Below are positions 51,713-60,070 of a stretch of 64,000 bases of DNA, piece by piece. Within the stretch, counting starts at the first letter, position 1, and every line of letters begins with the position of its first letter. A program made the translations under genes and the position numbers. Origin of the DNA: JAIPGX01 sp041650475 (GTDB lineage: Bacteria > Babelota > Babeliae > Babelales > UASB340); the NCBI GenBank assembly GCA_041650475.1, contig JBAZLD010000004.1:1-64000 (forward strand), read 5' to 3'. The notes under the pieces were generated by a model. It did not search any database, was not told where the DNA came from, and was given only the letters and a program-made list of their open reading frames with translations.

Positions 51713-53629
51713 TTATTCTGTATCAACGTCAATTGGTCCTGTGTCTTTTTTATCTGATTCTGAATTATTATTTTGATTAGAAGAAGTTTGTTCACCGGCA
51801 GCTCCGGCTTGTTTATTTTGCTGCTCTTTATAAATTATCTCTGCAATTTTATGGGAAGCTTGCATTAACTCATCTGAAGCTTTTTGTAGTGCATCAGTAT
51901 CATTTGCTTGATCTTTAAGAACAGCTTTTGCTTGTTCAATAGCCTTTTCGACATTATTAATTTCTGCAATTGGCAATTTATCTTTGTTTTCTTTTATGGA
52001 CTTTTCAATACTTAAAATCATATTGTCTAAATTATTTCGCTTTTCTACAACTTCTTTTAATTTTCTGTCTTCATCTTCATGTTTTTGCGCTTCTTTTACT
52101 AAATTTTCAATATCTTGTTTTGAAAGTCCGGAAGAATCTGTAATTGTAATATGTTGCTCTTTTCCGGTACCTTTATCTTTAGCAGTTACATGTACAATTC
52201 CATTTGCGTCTATATCAAAAATAACTTCTATTTGAGGTACGCCACGTGGTGCTGATGGAATTCCATCGAGTCTAAATCTGCCAAGAGTCTTGTTATCTCT
52301 TGCAAATTCTCGCTCACCTTGAACAACATGAATATCTACTGCAGTTTGATTATCTTCTGCAGTTGAAAATACCTGTGATTTTTTTGCAGGAATAGTAGTG
52401 TTACGCTCAATCAACCTTGTTGCAATACCACCAAGAGTCTCTATTCCAAGAGAAAGTGGGGTAACATCTAATAATAAAACATCTGTTACTTCGCCGGCTA
52501 AAACACCACCTTGAATTGCGGCACCAATAGCAACAACTTCATCTGGATTTACGCTCTTGTTTGGTTCTTTTCCAAAGAAATTTTTAACTAACTCTTGTAC
52601 CTTTGGCATTCTAGTTGAACCACCAACTAAAACTACCTCATCAATTTGACTCTTTTCTAATTTTGCATCTTTCAATGCTATTTTGCAAGGTTCAAAAAGT
52701 CTTTCGAAAATATCCTGGCAAAGATTTTCTAATTTTGCTTTTGAAAGTTTTGTTACTAAATGCTTAGGACCAGTTGCATCTGCGGTGATGTATGGAAGAT
52801 TTATCTCTGTTTCTGATACAGAAGAAAGTTCTATCTTTGCTTTTTCAGCGGCTTCTTTTAAACGTTGTAAAGCCATCTTATCGTTTTTGAGATCGATATT
52901 ATGCTCTTTTTTAAATTCATCAACTAAATATTTTATTACTTTTTCATCAATATTATCACCACCTAATAGAGTATCACCGTTTGTTGATTTTACTTCAACA
53001 ACACCGTCACCAACTTCTAGGATTGAAATATCAAAAGTTCCTCCACCAAAGTCAAATACTGCAATTGTTTCATTATGTTTTTTATCAAGACCATACGCAA
53101 GAGCAGCAGCGGTTGGCTCATTTATAATTCTTTTAACATCTAAACCGGCAATTTTTCCAGCATCCTTTGTTGCCTGTCTTTGGGCGTCATTGAAATAAGC
53201 TGGAACGGTAATTACCGCTTCTGTTACCGTCTCACCAAGAAAATCTTCTGCTGCCTTTTTTAATTTTTGTAAAACTGCAGCTGAAATTTCTTGAGGTGTA
53301 TATTCTTTGCCTTTTAAATTAAAAACAACGTCACCACCTTTACCGGCCATTATTTTATAGGGAACGTGGTCATATTCTTCTTTTTTTAAAGTATTAAATT
53401 TTCTGCCTATAAATCTTTTAGACGAAAAAATTGTATTTTCTGGATTTGTAACGGCTTGTCTTTTTGCCACAGAACCTACTAAACGCTGGTCATCTTTTGT
53501 GTAAGCTACTATAGAAGGAGTGGAGTTATGTCCCTCTTGATTGGGGATAACTTTTGCTGTGCCTCCCTCCATACAAGCAACTACTGAATTTGTAGTTCCT
53601 AAGTCTATACCTATAATTTTTTTTGCCAT
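51713..53629 (-). CDS. dnaK: Chaperone DnaK (Hsp70)
   Basis: ATP-driven chaperone of the cytosol. I take ATG 53629 (GGAG seven bases before) rather than the GTG at 53641, giving 638 residues. The N-terminal ATPase domain starts KKIIGIDLGTTNSVVA and contains VPAYFNDAQRQATKDAG, INEPTAAALAYGLDK and VLVGGSTRMPKVQ. The linker DVLLLDVTPLSLG leads to the substrate-binding domain and a helical lid. The tail is Gln/Asn/Ser-rich and ends acidic (DVDTE). grpE and dnaJ are not adjacent. A good sigma70-type promoter lies upstream (53720-53748), but I see neither a CIRCE nor a HAIR element there. Confidence 0.98.
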   Translation of the reverse strand: MAKKIIGIDLGTTNSVVACMEGGTAKVIPNQEGHNSTPSIVAYTKDDQRLVGSVAKRQAVTNPENTIFSSKRFIGRKFNTLKKEEYDHVPYKIMAGKGGDVVFNLKGKEYTPQEISAAVLQKLKKAAEDFLGETVTEAVITVPAYFNDAQRQATKDAGKIAGLDVKRIINEPTAAALAYGLDKKHNETIAVFDFGGGTFDISILEVGDGVVEVKSTNGDTLLGGDNIDEKVIKYLVDEFKKEHNIDLKNDKMALQRLKEAAEKAKIELSSVSETEINLPYITADATGPKHLVTKLSKAKLENLCQDIFERLFEPCKIALKDAKLEKSQIDEVVLVGGSTRMPKVQELVKNFFGKEPNKSVNPDEVVAIGAAIQGGVLAGEVTDVLLLDVTPLSLGIETLGGIATRLIERNTTIPAKKSQVFSTAEDNQTAVDIHVVQGEREFARDNKTLGRFRLDGIPSAPRGVPQIEVIFDIDANGIVHVTAKDKGTGKEQHITITDSSGLSKQDIENLVKEAQKHEDEDRKLKEVVEKRNNLDNMILSIEKSIKENKDKLPIAEINNVEKAIEQAKAVLKDQANDTDALQKASDELMQASHKIAEIIYKEQQNKQAGAAGEQTSSNQNNNSESDKKDTGPIDVDTE

Positions 53630-53719
53630 AAATTTCTCCACAAATTATATTATTAACTTGATTATTACCTAATAATACTATTTTTTACAAATTTTATCAT
53701 AATTTTATTATGTAAAGTA

Positions 53720-53748
53720 ATTTTAGTCTATCAATGTAGGTACGTCAA
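53720..53748 (-). promoter_or_regulatory. dnaK: Predicted dnaK promoter
   Basis: On the minus strand TTGACG (53748-53743) and TAAAAT (53725-53720) are separated by exactly 17 bases. Transcription would start near 53713, leaving a leader of about 85 bases before the dnaK ATG. No obvious heat-shock operator overlaps it. Confidence 0.65.
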
Positions 53749-54065
53749 GTAAATATTTAGAAAATCTTAGTCTTATGGACTCATATTTTTGTTGCCACAA
53801 TTACCTGGCGAGAGGAAAAAGCAGGGTTTATGTCGCGTAATTAAATCTTATGTTAAAAAACTAATATTTTTTGCTACCGAAACTATGAAAAATCTACTAT
53901 TGAAATTTTAAAAAAAGCCTTTTTACACACTCCGTCCGCACCCTCCAGCCTTTTACTACGAAGTTTGAAAGAAAAAAAATGAGGCTAGATAGAATAAATG
54001 GAGGTTTTGAACGGGGCTGGGGGCTTTGACTACGTTTGCCGGAGAGTTTAGCAGGAAGTTTTTGG

Positions 54066-54092
54066 GTGGGGGAAAGTGGGGGGGGAGGGGAT
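54066..54092 (+). other. G-quadruplex-capable run
   Basis: Four or more runs of at least three G (GGG, GGGGG, GGGGGGGG, GGGG) lie within 27 bases on the plus strand. This is exceptional in so AT-rich a sequence. It lies antisense to any transcript running from the LRR genes toward dnaK. Confidence 0.7.
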
Positions 54093-54182
54093 ATGTATCT
54101 GTAGTATGTAGGGCGAGTATATATAAACGCATATATACACAACATGTAAATATTAGATCTCTATTATAATAATTTTTATATA

Positions 54183-54222
54183 TTAGATTACATATGTTTA
54201 TGTTTTAGATTACACATGTTTA
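54183..54222. repeat. Near-identical 18-base direct repeat
   Basis: TTAGATTACATATGTTTA at 54183-54200 is repeated at 54205-54222 with one change (C for T). Confidence 0.85.
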
Positions 54223-54265
54223 GGTTATATATAGGTTATATATATGTATATATGATTAATTAATT

Positions 54266-54299
54266 ATGATTAATATAGTTATATGATTAATATAGTTAT
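54266..54299. repeat. Perfect 17-base tandem repeat
   Basis: ATGATTAATATAGTTAT occurs twice head to tail (54266-54282 and 54283-54299). Together with the preceding repeat it makes a small iteron-like AT-rich cluster. Confidence 0.9.
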
Positions 54300-54327
54300 T
54301 TGTGTACTTATGTTTACTAACAAAAAC

Positions 54328-54373
54328 TAGCAGCAACCCTACGCCTATATATACAAGGCTACGGGAGCTGCTA
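54328..54373. other. Long imperfect hairpin
   Basis: TAGCAGC (54328-54334) pairs with GCTGCTA (54367-54373). Inside it CCC pairs with GGG and GCCT (54043+300, i.e. 54343-54346) with AGGC (54356-54359), with a 3x3 internal loop and a nine-base apical loop. No T-run follows, so it is not a standard terminator. Confidence 0.7.
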
Positions 54374-54621
54374 ACTTATAAATTAAAATAAAAGATAAAA
54401 ACAAAATATTTAAAGAGATACCTAATAAGAAATAAATCATTAAATAAACCAATAAACGATAAATTAAAATTTTAAAAAATTGAACCAATAAACGTTTTTA
54501 AATTTCTTAATTTTTAAAATCAAATAAAAATATAATTTAAAAAAATTAATATTTCTAAAATCTTTCTTTTAATAAAGAGATAAAATAGTCTAGAAAAACG
54601 AAAATGGGCTAAAAAGGGTAT

Positions 54622-54660
54622 AAGGGGCCGCTTTACTAAAATTTGGCCCCTTTTATTTTT
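54622..54660. terminator. Terminator-like hairpin next to the LRR gene stop
   Basis: AAGGGGCC (54622-54629) pairs with GGCCCCTT (54645-54652). The T-run is better on the plus strand (TTATTTTTT) than on the minus strand. It may therefore end a plus-strand RNA from the preceding gap as well as the minus-strand LRR transcript. Confidence 0.65.
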
Positions 54661-55916
54661 TAATCACCACTTATAATTGTAAGGTTTGGAAGTTGTCTTT
54701 TTAAATTTTGTATTTCTCTGAGTATCTCTGAATATCTTATTGAATCATTTTTTTGGAGTGGCAAATAAAGTTCAGTAAGTTTTTTAAGTTGAGCTAAATA
54801 TCCTAACCCTAAATCGGTTATATAAGTACAAGAACTAAAATCTAGGTTTTTCAAATTTTTGCATTTTTCAGCCAAAATTTGAACAGAGCTATCTGAAAAT
54901 TGAATTGATGGTCGACGGACTATAGACTGATTGATATAAGAATGATATGGCTTTTGTTTATTTGTAAGCTGTTTTATACAAAGATTGGAAAGCTTTCTAC
55001 AGTTATTTGCTATAGAGCGAATTATTTCATTATCCAGTTGGGATGTGTCTATACATAAATCTTCCAATTTTTTGCATTTTGAAAAAAAATCACTGATGGC
55101 ATCACTATTTAAGAGGTTACATCCATTAATATTAAGTTGCTTGAATTTTCTATTGAGTGTTTGCTGTGGTATGTTTAAAAGTGCTAATTCTAACATTGTA
55201 ACAGGACAATTTTCTAAAACTAAGCGTTCTAAATTATTGCAAAATGATAAAAGCCTACCTAAACCTTCTCCTGTAAATTCATTACAATTGGACAAATTTA
55301 AAGTTTTAATATTAGGAGCGATTTGACGTAGAGCGGTTAGACCTATATCGGTTATACTACAATGAGATAAATTTATTGTGTTTAAAGCTCGACAATCACT
55401 TGCAATCCATAGAATCCCATTATCTGTGATACTGTGACAATTAGAGATATTTATTTTTTGCAGGGCCTGACAAAATTGGCCAACGGCTCTAAGTCCTGTA
55501 TCAGATATTTCTGTGCAACCAGAAATATCTATTTCTTCTAATAATGGATGAGCATGTGCAATTGCTATCAAATCTCTATCTGTTAATAATTCTTTATATT
55601 GAGAAAGATTAATAACAGTTTTGCTTATGTTAGGATCTGTGAATTCAGCAAAAATAGGTTTAACGCCATTTGATTGTGGTACGATAGCAGCAGAAGAGAT
55701 TAATTCGGTGGGTTTTAATTCTTGCTCCTCTGTAGGGGTTGTATTTTGTGGCAGGCTTATCTGTTGCGTATTGGGCAGTTTAATAGAAATTATAGCTTCT
55801 TCTTCATTTAATGTTGGTGGAGTTAGTGGAGTTAAAGGTTTTTTGGGGTATATATTAACGCAAGAAAACAAAAGTAATAAGCTTATAAAGCTTTTTAAGA
55901 TAATATTTTTTTTCAT
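54660..55916 (-). CDS. Exported cysteine-type leucine-rich-repeat protein (FBXL/AMN1-like repeats)
   Basis: 418 residues with an N-terminal signal segment ending LLFSC, a possible lipobox, followed by a Pro/Thr/Glu-rich linker. From about residue 115 there are about ten LRR units of the cysteine-containing kind (LEEIDISGCTEISDTGLRAV, LQKINISNCHSITDNGI, LKNLDFSSCTYITDLGLGYL), the type known from eukaryotic F-box FBXL proteins. No F-box is visible. AAGGA precedes the ATG. It lies 32 bases after its paralogue (55949-57322), with the same strand and linker style. It probably binds a host protein; in other intracellular bacteria such repeats occur in effectors. Confidence 0.85.
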   Translation of the reverse strand: MKKNIILKSFISLLLLFSCVNIYPKKPLTPLTPPTLNEEEAIISIKLPNTQQISLPQNTTPTEEQELKPTELISSAAIVPQSNGVKPIFAEFTDPNISKTVINLSQYKELLTDRDLIAIAHAHPLLEEIDISGCTEISDTGLRAVGQFCQALQKINISNCHSITDNGILWIASDCRALNTINLSHCSITDIGLTALRQIAPNIKTLNLSNCNEFTGEGLGRLLSFCNNLERLVLENCPVTMLELALLNIPQQTLNRKFKQLNINGCNLLNSDAISDFFSKCKKLEDLCIDTSQLDNEIIRSIANNCRKLSNLCIKQLTNKQKPYHSYINQSIVRRPSIQFSDSSVQILAEKCKNLKNLDFSSCTYITDLGLGYLAQLKKLTELYLPLQKNDSIRYSEILREIQNLKRQLPNLTIISGD

Positions 55917-55948
55917 CTTTTTCCTTTTTTTTTATTTAAAATAAAATA

Positions 55949-57322
55949 TTAAGTATCATTTCTTATTTCAAGATCTGGTAGCAAGCTCTTTAAGTATCGC
56001 ATTAAAAAGTTTATACGATTAATAGAGGAGCCTGATATATTTAAATACCTGAGATTTCTGCAATAAATACCTATTGTGTTTATACCATCTTCTGTTATTT
56101 TAGGACAATTTGAGATATTTAAATGTTTTAAAGGATATCCTATTAATCTTTGATTTCTTGCAAAATAAATTAAGCCCTCTGTAAAAATATAATTATCATC
56201 TTTATCTTCTTGTAAATTGCTTATTGCTGCACCGTCTCCATTACTAATATTGATACAGTTTTGTAAGTTTAAAAATTCTAGCTTTTTAAGTTTAGCTAAG
56301 TATCTTAAGCTTAAATCTGTTATGTGTGTGCAAAAGCTGATATCTAAATTTTTTAAGGATTTACATTTTTTTGATAAAACTTTTATACAGCTATTTAGTA
56401 GATTCCCACAACCTGAAAGATAAACTTTTTGTAATTTAGTGCATTTATTAAACAAATAAGATAAGGCATTGTTTGAAATTTTACTATTGTTGTTAAGACT
56501 TATTTTTATTAAATTTGGACATTTATAAGCAATAGCTCGTATCGTATTATCTTGTAGATCGCATCCAGAGAAATTTAGCTCTTGTAATTCTCTAGAAGAA
56601 GGTCTAGATAAAAATGAAGATGTAATAGCATTATTAGAAATTTTAGAACATCCATCAATGCTAATTTTTATTAGCTGAGGACATTCTCTGAATATATGTC
56701 TGAATGTATCATCTAAAATATTATTACATCCAGAGAGCTTTAAATTTTTTAATGCTCTACATTTATTGCCAATAAAAGTAAAACCTTTATCAGTTATTTT
56801 GTAACATCCAGAGAGATTTAGTTCTTCTAATAATGGGTTACATTCTGTTATTGCTGATAAATCATCATCTGTTAATAGATCTTTATATTGAGAAAGATCT
56901 ATAGATTTTGGGTTAGAATTTTTATCAAGATAAATATTAAATGGTGAGTCCGGTGATGGTGAAGATCTATAATATAAGATAGGTGATGGTGGAACAGGTT
57001 TTTTTTGTGGAGTTATTAATTCTGTAGAAACTAATCCTTCATCTATTGAGCGAGTGGGAGACGTATTGGATTTTTTATTGTGAATTGGGTTAGGTGAACT
57101 TGGATATAAATTAATTTGGATTGTACTTTCCTCTTCTTCTTTTAATTCAGGAACAGGAGCAATCCATTCCTTAGCCTTAGGTATCTGTCCTTCTGGTATC
57201 TGTATTTCTATGGGCTGTGGCGGTTGTGGGGTTGGTGACAAACTTTTGCGTGGATTTGCCCCCAAAAATGAAACTAAAAATAAAAAGCCAATAATGTTTT
57301 TTATTATAATGTTTTTATTCAT
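55949..57322 (-). CDS. Exported cysteine-type leucine-rich-repeat protein, paralogue of the 54660 gene
   Basis: 457 residues. A signal peptide (ending FLGA, before NPRKSLSP) is followed by a Pro/Glu/Ser-rich linker. About ten LRR_CC units follow from residue 150 on (LEELNLSGCYKITDKGFTFI, LKNLDISFCTHITDLSLRYL, LKHLNISNCPKITEDGINTI). The pre-repeat segment LSQYKDLLTDDDLSAI is nearly the same as LSQYKELLTDRDLIAI in the neighbouring gene, which shows tandem duplication followed by divergence. AAAGGA precedes the ATG. Three exported-protein genes (57811, 57322, 55916) run in the same direction and may form one transcript. Confidence 0.85.
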   Translation of the reverse strand: MNKNIIIKNIIGFLFLVSFLGANPRKSLSPTPQPPQPIEIQIPEGQIPKAKEWIAPVPELKEEEESTIQINLYPSSPNPIHNKKSNTSPTRSIDEGLVSTELITPQKKPVPPSPILYYRSSPSPDSPFNIYLDKNSNPKSIDLSQYKDLLTDDDLSAITECNPLLEELNLSGCYKITDKGFTFIGNKCRALKNLKLSGCNNILDDTFRHIFRECPQLIKISIDGCSKISNNAITSSFLSRPSSRELQELNFSGCDLQDNTIRAIAYKCPNLIKISLNNNSKISNNALSYLFNKCTKLQKVYLSGCGNLLNSCIKVLSKKCKSLKNLDISFCTHITDLSLRYLAKLKKLEFLNLQNCINISNGDGAAISNLQEDKDDNYIFTEGLIYFARNQRLIGYPLKHLNISNCPKITEDGINTIGIYCRNLRYLNISGSSINRINFLMRYLKSLLPDLEIRNDT

Positions 57323-57382
57323 AATTTCCTTTCTTTTATTCTAGTTTTAGCTAATAGAAAGAAATAGCTAATTTTTATATTA

Positions 57383-57811
57383 TTAATAATTATCATCACT
57401 TTCTTCTACACGTTCTTCTGTTGTACTTTCGCCCATGTGTTCTCTTTGTTTTAATTCTTCTGGTGTTAGTTCTCTTACTTTACCTAGAATGTTTTGGGGT
57501 GGTATTATTTTATTCGATCCTGTTGAATCAGAAACTACCGGTCGTCCAAAAGTATCAAAATATAGAATTTTAACTTTTTCTATTTTATTTTTGCTTTGGC
57601 TATAATAGTAAATATAATCGTCAATTCGTATTGTTTTAAATTGCTCTATTGGTGTAAAAAATAAGTTTTCACTCTCTGCTTTTATTTTTGCATTTTCAAT
57701 TTGTAATGCACGAAATTCTTCTGGTTTTAGCTGCATGCAAAAAATATTATTTGCAAATAATAATAGAAATGAAAAAATTAATGTTTTGTTAAAAAAATTA
57801 TAAAAATTCAT
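57383..57811 (-). CDS. Small secreted protein upstream of the LRR pair, unknown
   Basis: 142 residues with a signal peptide ending NNIFC, directly before MQLKPEEF. The mature protein has a helical start, then a beta-rich middle (RIDDYIYYYSQSKNKIEKVKILYFDTFGRPVV) that could be a small SH3-like or barrel domain, and an acidic Glu/Ser/Asp C-terminal tail. GGGGT precedes the ATG. It lies 60 bases ahead of the LRR genes on the same strand. No family recognised. Confidence 0.72.
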   Translation of the reverse strand: MNFYNFFNKTLIFSFLLLFANNIFCMQLKPEEFRALQIENAKIKAESENLFFTPIEQFKTIRIDDYIYYYSQSKNKIEKVKILYFDTFGRPVVSDSTGSNKIIPPQNILGKVRELTPEELKQREHMGESTTEERVEESDDNY

Positions 57812-57960
57812 ACAAAATACCCCTATATTTTAAAAATTATAAATTAAATTTTCTTACGCTAAGACTTTATCTAATAATTATATTACATTAAATAATTACT
57901 ATTAGTCAATATGTTAAATAACAATAATAATAAAGCTTTTGCTAGTTAAAGCTTTTGGGT

Positions 57961-57980
57961 TTATTATTTGTAAATAATAA
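57961..57980. repeat. Perfect 9-bp inverted repeat before the 58031 gene
   Basis: TTATTATTT (57961-57969) and AAATAATAA (57972-57980) are separated by two bases in the divergent spacer between the 57811 and 58031 genes. It could be an operator. Confidence 0.5.
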
Positions 57981-58030
57981 CAATCTGGAAAATGGCTTTT
58001 TTTTATAAAATTTTTAAAGATTGAATATTT

Positions 58031-59191
58031 ATGAATAAGTCCAAATCTTATTTATTTCAAAAAAAACTTTTTTTATTAATATTTTTTTCCAATCTAATTT
58101 TTATTTCTAATATTTTTTCGTATTTTGTGAGTTTGGATTTTTTGTTTAACCAATCCCAAGATAAAACTATTTTTTTATTTGGCGATTTCCATGATTTGGA
58201 CATAAATGTGGAGCGGGAAAATACTAACTTAAATTTTTTAAAAGAACTTATCCACAAAAAAATAAGTCAAAATACCAATTATAACTTTTATATGTTATTT
58301 GAAGGGCCTTCTGAAATAAAATCAGATTTTTTTTCGGAATTAACTGTGAATAATAATTCTAGACTTTTAAATAAAATACCAAATTTAATTGCCGAATTAA
58401 ATAAGAATTCAGAATTAATTAAACTTGAAAATATAAACTTTCGTAAAATATCATTTTTAGCATATTCCTTATTTTTAGCTTATACTACTCCTCAAATTTA
58501 CGCATATAATCCAGAATTTATAAGACATAATCATCAGGCTTATAATTTGTGCGAGTTGAAATTTAAAGAGCTTTTTGATGAATTTAGAGAAAATTTTGGT
58601 ATTATTCATGAAAAAATGAGCTTTTTAAATAACTCATATTTAGAAAATTTATTTACACAAATAAATAGTAACTTTCAAGATCTAATCAATTATTTAAATT
58701 CACAAAATATTATTGAACAAAACTTTTTACTAAAAATAGCTGTAAATATGTATTTAGATAATATTGAAAAATTTGTTACTGAAAATATTTGTGATCAAGA
58801 TGTCTTATTAGAAGTACAAGAACAAATAAGATTGTTAAAAATAGATTTTAACGATTTTATTGCAAATTATTTATCTAAAAGCAGTGATTGGTCTAGTTTA
58901 AAAAATAGAATAGAAGCTTTATCAAATTGTTATTTTGGAGAAGTACAACGTTTGGCCGAGCGAAATAAGCAAGATTTTATAGATTTATTAGCTTCTTTTA
59001 ACGAGAATAGAAATATTATAGAACGCAAAATAGCTGCATGCTTTAACCCTTTAATTGATTTGAATATTTTGCAGAATATTTTAAATGCAAAAAATAATAG
59101 CGAAATATTTGTTGTTGCTGGAGCTTCGCATACAAAAGCAGTAAAAGAATTTTTATTAAATTTATACCAATTCCGGGAAATAAAATTATAA
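58031..59191 (+). CDS. Secreted protein, possibly Tiki/TraB/ChaN-like, unknown
   Basis: 386 residues with a hydrophobic signal segment (about 12-32). Two conserved-looking ends enclose a helical middle: FLFGDFHDLDINVE with LFEGPSE near the N-terminus, and IFVVAGASHTKAVKEFLLNL at the very C-terminus. A GxxHD motif, an E-G-P motif and a terminal GAxHxxxV match the outline of the Tiki/TraB/ChaN superfamily (metalloproteases or haem-binding proteins), but the similarity is thin. It has its own spacer and a strong terminator shared with the convergent 59293 gene. Confidence 0.68.
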   Translation: MNKSKSYLFQKKLFLLIFFSNLIFISNIFSYFVSLDFLFNQSQDKTIFLFGDFHDLDINVERENTNLNFLKELIHKKISQNTNYNFYMLFEGPSEIKSDFFSELTVNNNSRLLNKIPNLIAELNKNSELIKLENINFRKISFLAYSLFLAYTTPQIYAYNPEFIRHNHQAYNLCELKFKELFDEFRENFGIIHEKMSFLNNSYLENLFTQINSNFQDLINYLNSQNIIEQNFLLKIAVNMYLDNIEKFVTENICDQDVLLEVQEQIRLLKIDFNDFIANYLSKSSDWSSLKNRIEALSNCYFGEVQRLAERNKQDFIDLLASFNENRNIIERKIAACFNPLIDLNILQNILNAKNNSEIFVVAGASHTKAVKEFLLNLYQFREIKL

Positions 59192-59234
59192 AAGAGCTTA
59201 ATTTTCTGAATAATTTATAGAATCTTTTTTTCAA

Positions 59235-59276
59235 TTTAAGAAAGGCGCATTTTAATGCGCCTTTCTTAAATATTTT
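59235..59276. terminator. Bidirectional terminator
   Basis: A 16-bp stem (59235-59250 with 59255-59270, core AAAGGCGCAT/ATGCGCCTTT) has a four-base loop and T-runs on both strands. It separates convergent genes. Confidence 0.95.
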
Positions 59277-59292
59277 TTTAAAAAACTAAAAT

Positions 59293-59976
59293 TTATTTAA
59301 TTTTAGTTTTTTTAGCAGATTTAGGTAAAACTCCTGCTTCAGGTAATTTTTTTTGTTTACGGATTTCTTGTTGCTCTTTCATCAATTTTGACATATCTTT
59401 TTGTAATTTATCTACTTTTTCATCAAGCTCTGTTGGTAATTTAGATTGTTTCTCTTGTAAATCTTTAATTTGTTTATCAAATTCTTTTGCATCCTCATTG
59501 TCTTTATATTTAATTTCCATATCTCTTGCTATTTTTTTATAGTTATCTTCTTTTTCTTTAATTTTATTCTTTATATCCTGAATCTTATCTTTGACCTTTT
59601 TTAATGCAGCTTTGTCTTCTTCTGTTTTTGCTGTTTCGCCAATTTTTCTTTTTATTTTTGATTTTTCACTTTGTGCTATAACTAATTGTTTGTTTAACTC
59701 TCCTAAATCTTTATCTCTAGCAATTCTTTTTTCTTTAAGCTCAAATTCCATATATTCATTTAATGCTTTTGAAGCTTTCTTTTTTATTTCTTTTATTTGA
59801 ACATTTATTTTACTTCTTTCTTGTTTGTACTCTTTTCTTGCTTTATAAATCTGCTCTCTTATGTCATTTATCTGCTTTGCATAATCAGGAACAAGTTTTT
59901 CTGAGTCTTTTGACTGCGCAAGAGATGGTGCTAAAAATAATATTAAAAGTGATAGCGATAAATAGAATTTATTCAT
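59293..59976 (-). CDS. Periplasmic coiled-coil protein, unknown
   Basis: 227 residues with a signal peptide ending SLAQS. The rest is almost entirely a charged Lys/Glu/Ile helix pattern (residues about 30-205, for example IREQIYKARKEYKQERSKIN), indicating long coiled coil, and ends in a very basic tail (KSAKKTKIK). AAAGGATG precedes the ATG. The outline resembles OmpH/Skp-like or EnvC-like coiled-coil exported proteins, but I see no specific match. A structural role at the envelope or in binding anionic polymers is possible. Confidence 0.75.
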   Translation of the reverse strand: MNKFYLSLSLLILFLAPSLAQSKDSEKLVPDYAKQINDIREQIYKARKEYKQERSKINVQIKEIKKKASKALNEYMEFELKEKRIARDKDLGELNKQLVIAQSEKSKIKRKIGETAKTEEDKAALKKVKDKIQDIKNKIKEKEDNYKKIARDMEIKYKDNEDAKEFDKQIKDLQEKQSKLPTELDEKVDKLQKDMSKLMKEQQEIRKQKKLPEAGVLPKSAKKTKIK

Positions 59977-60070
59977 AATTCATCCTTTCAATTATACAAT
60001 TAATTACTACGCAACTTAAATAAAGTATAACTATAGCAAAAATAAATTTGCAATAAGCAGGTATTTTATT

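Larger units (their letters stand above)
53750..54621. other. Large non-coding gap of odd composition upstream of dnaK
   Basis: This is the longest gene-free stretch of the window. From about 53930 to 54120 it is strikingly G/C-rich (64 G or C in 54001-54120 by my count) in a genome of roughly 27-30% GC. It carries pairing arms such as CCTCCA (53942-53947) with TGGAGG (53999-54004). A G-run follows at 54066-54092, then AT-rich tandem repeats (54183-54299) and a strong hairpin (54328-54373). The longest frame (82 codons, minus strand) is Pro/Ser/Lys junk without a ribosome-binding site. I found no match to tmRNA, RNase P, SRP or 6S RNA landmarks. It may hold a structured RNA, a degraded mobile piece or a replication or segregation site. 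Confidence 0.5.

Noticed and set aside
53641..53760. HAIR or CIRCE element at the dnaK promoter
   Set aside because: ACTTGA and TCAAGT occur but about 90 bases apart, not with the 7-base (HAIR) or 9-base (CIRCE) spacing.
53897..54145. An 82-codon minus-strand frame in the GC-rich gap
   Set aside because: Low-complexity Pro/Ser/Lys sequence produced by the G-rich run, no ribosome-binding site, no recognisable domain.
53750..54400. tmRNA, RNase P RNA or SRP RNA in the dnaK gap
   Set aside because: None of the conserved blocks I know for these RNAs could be found by eye; only generic hairpins are present.
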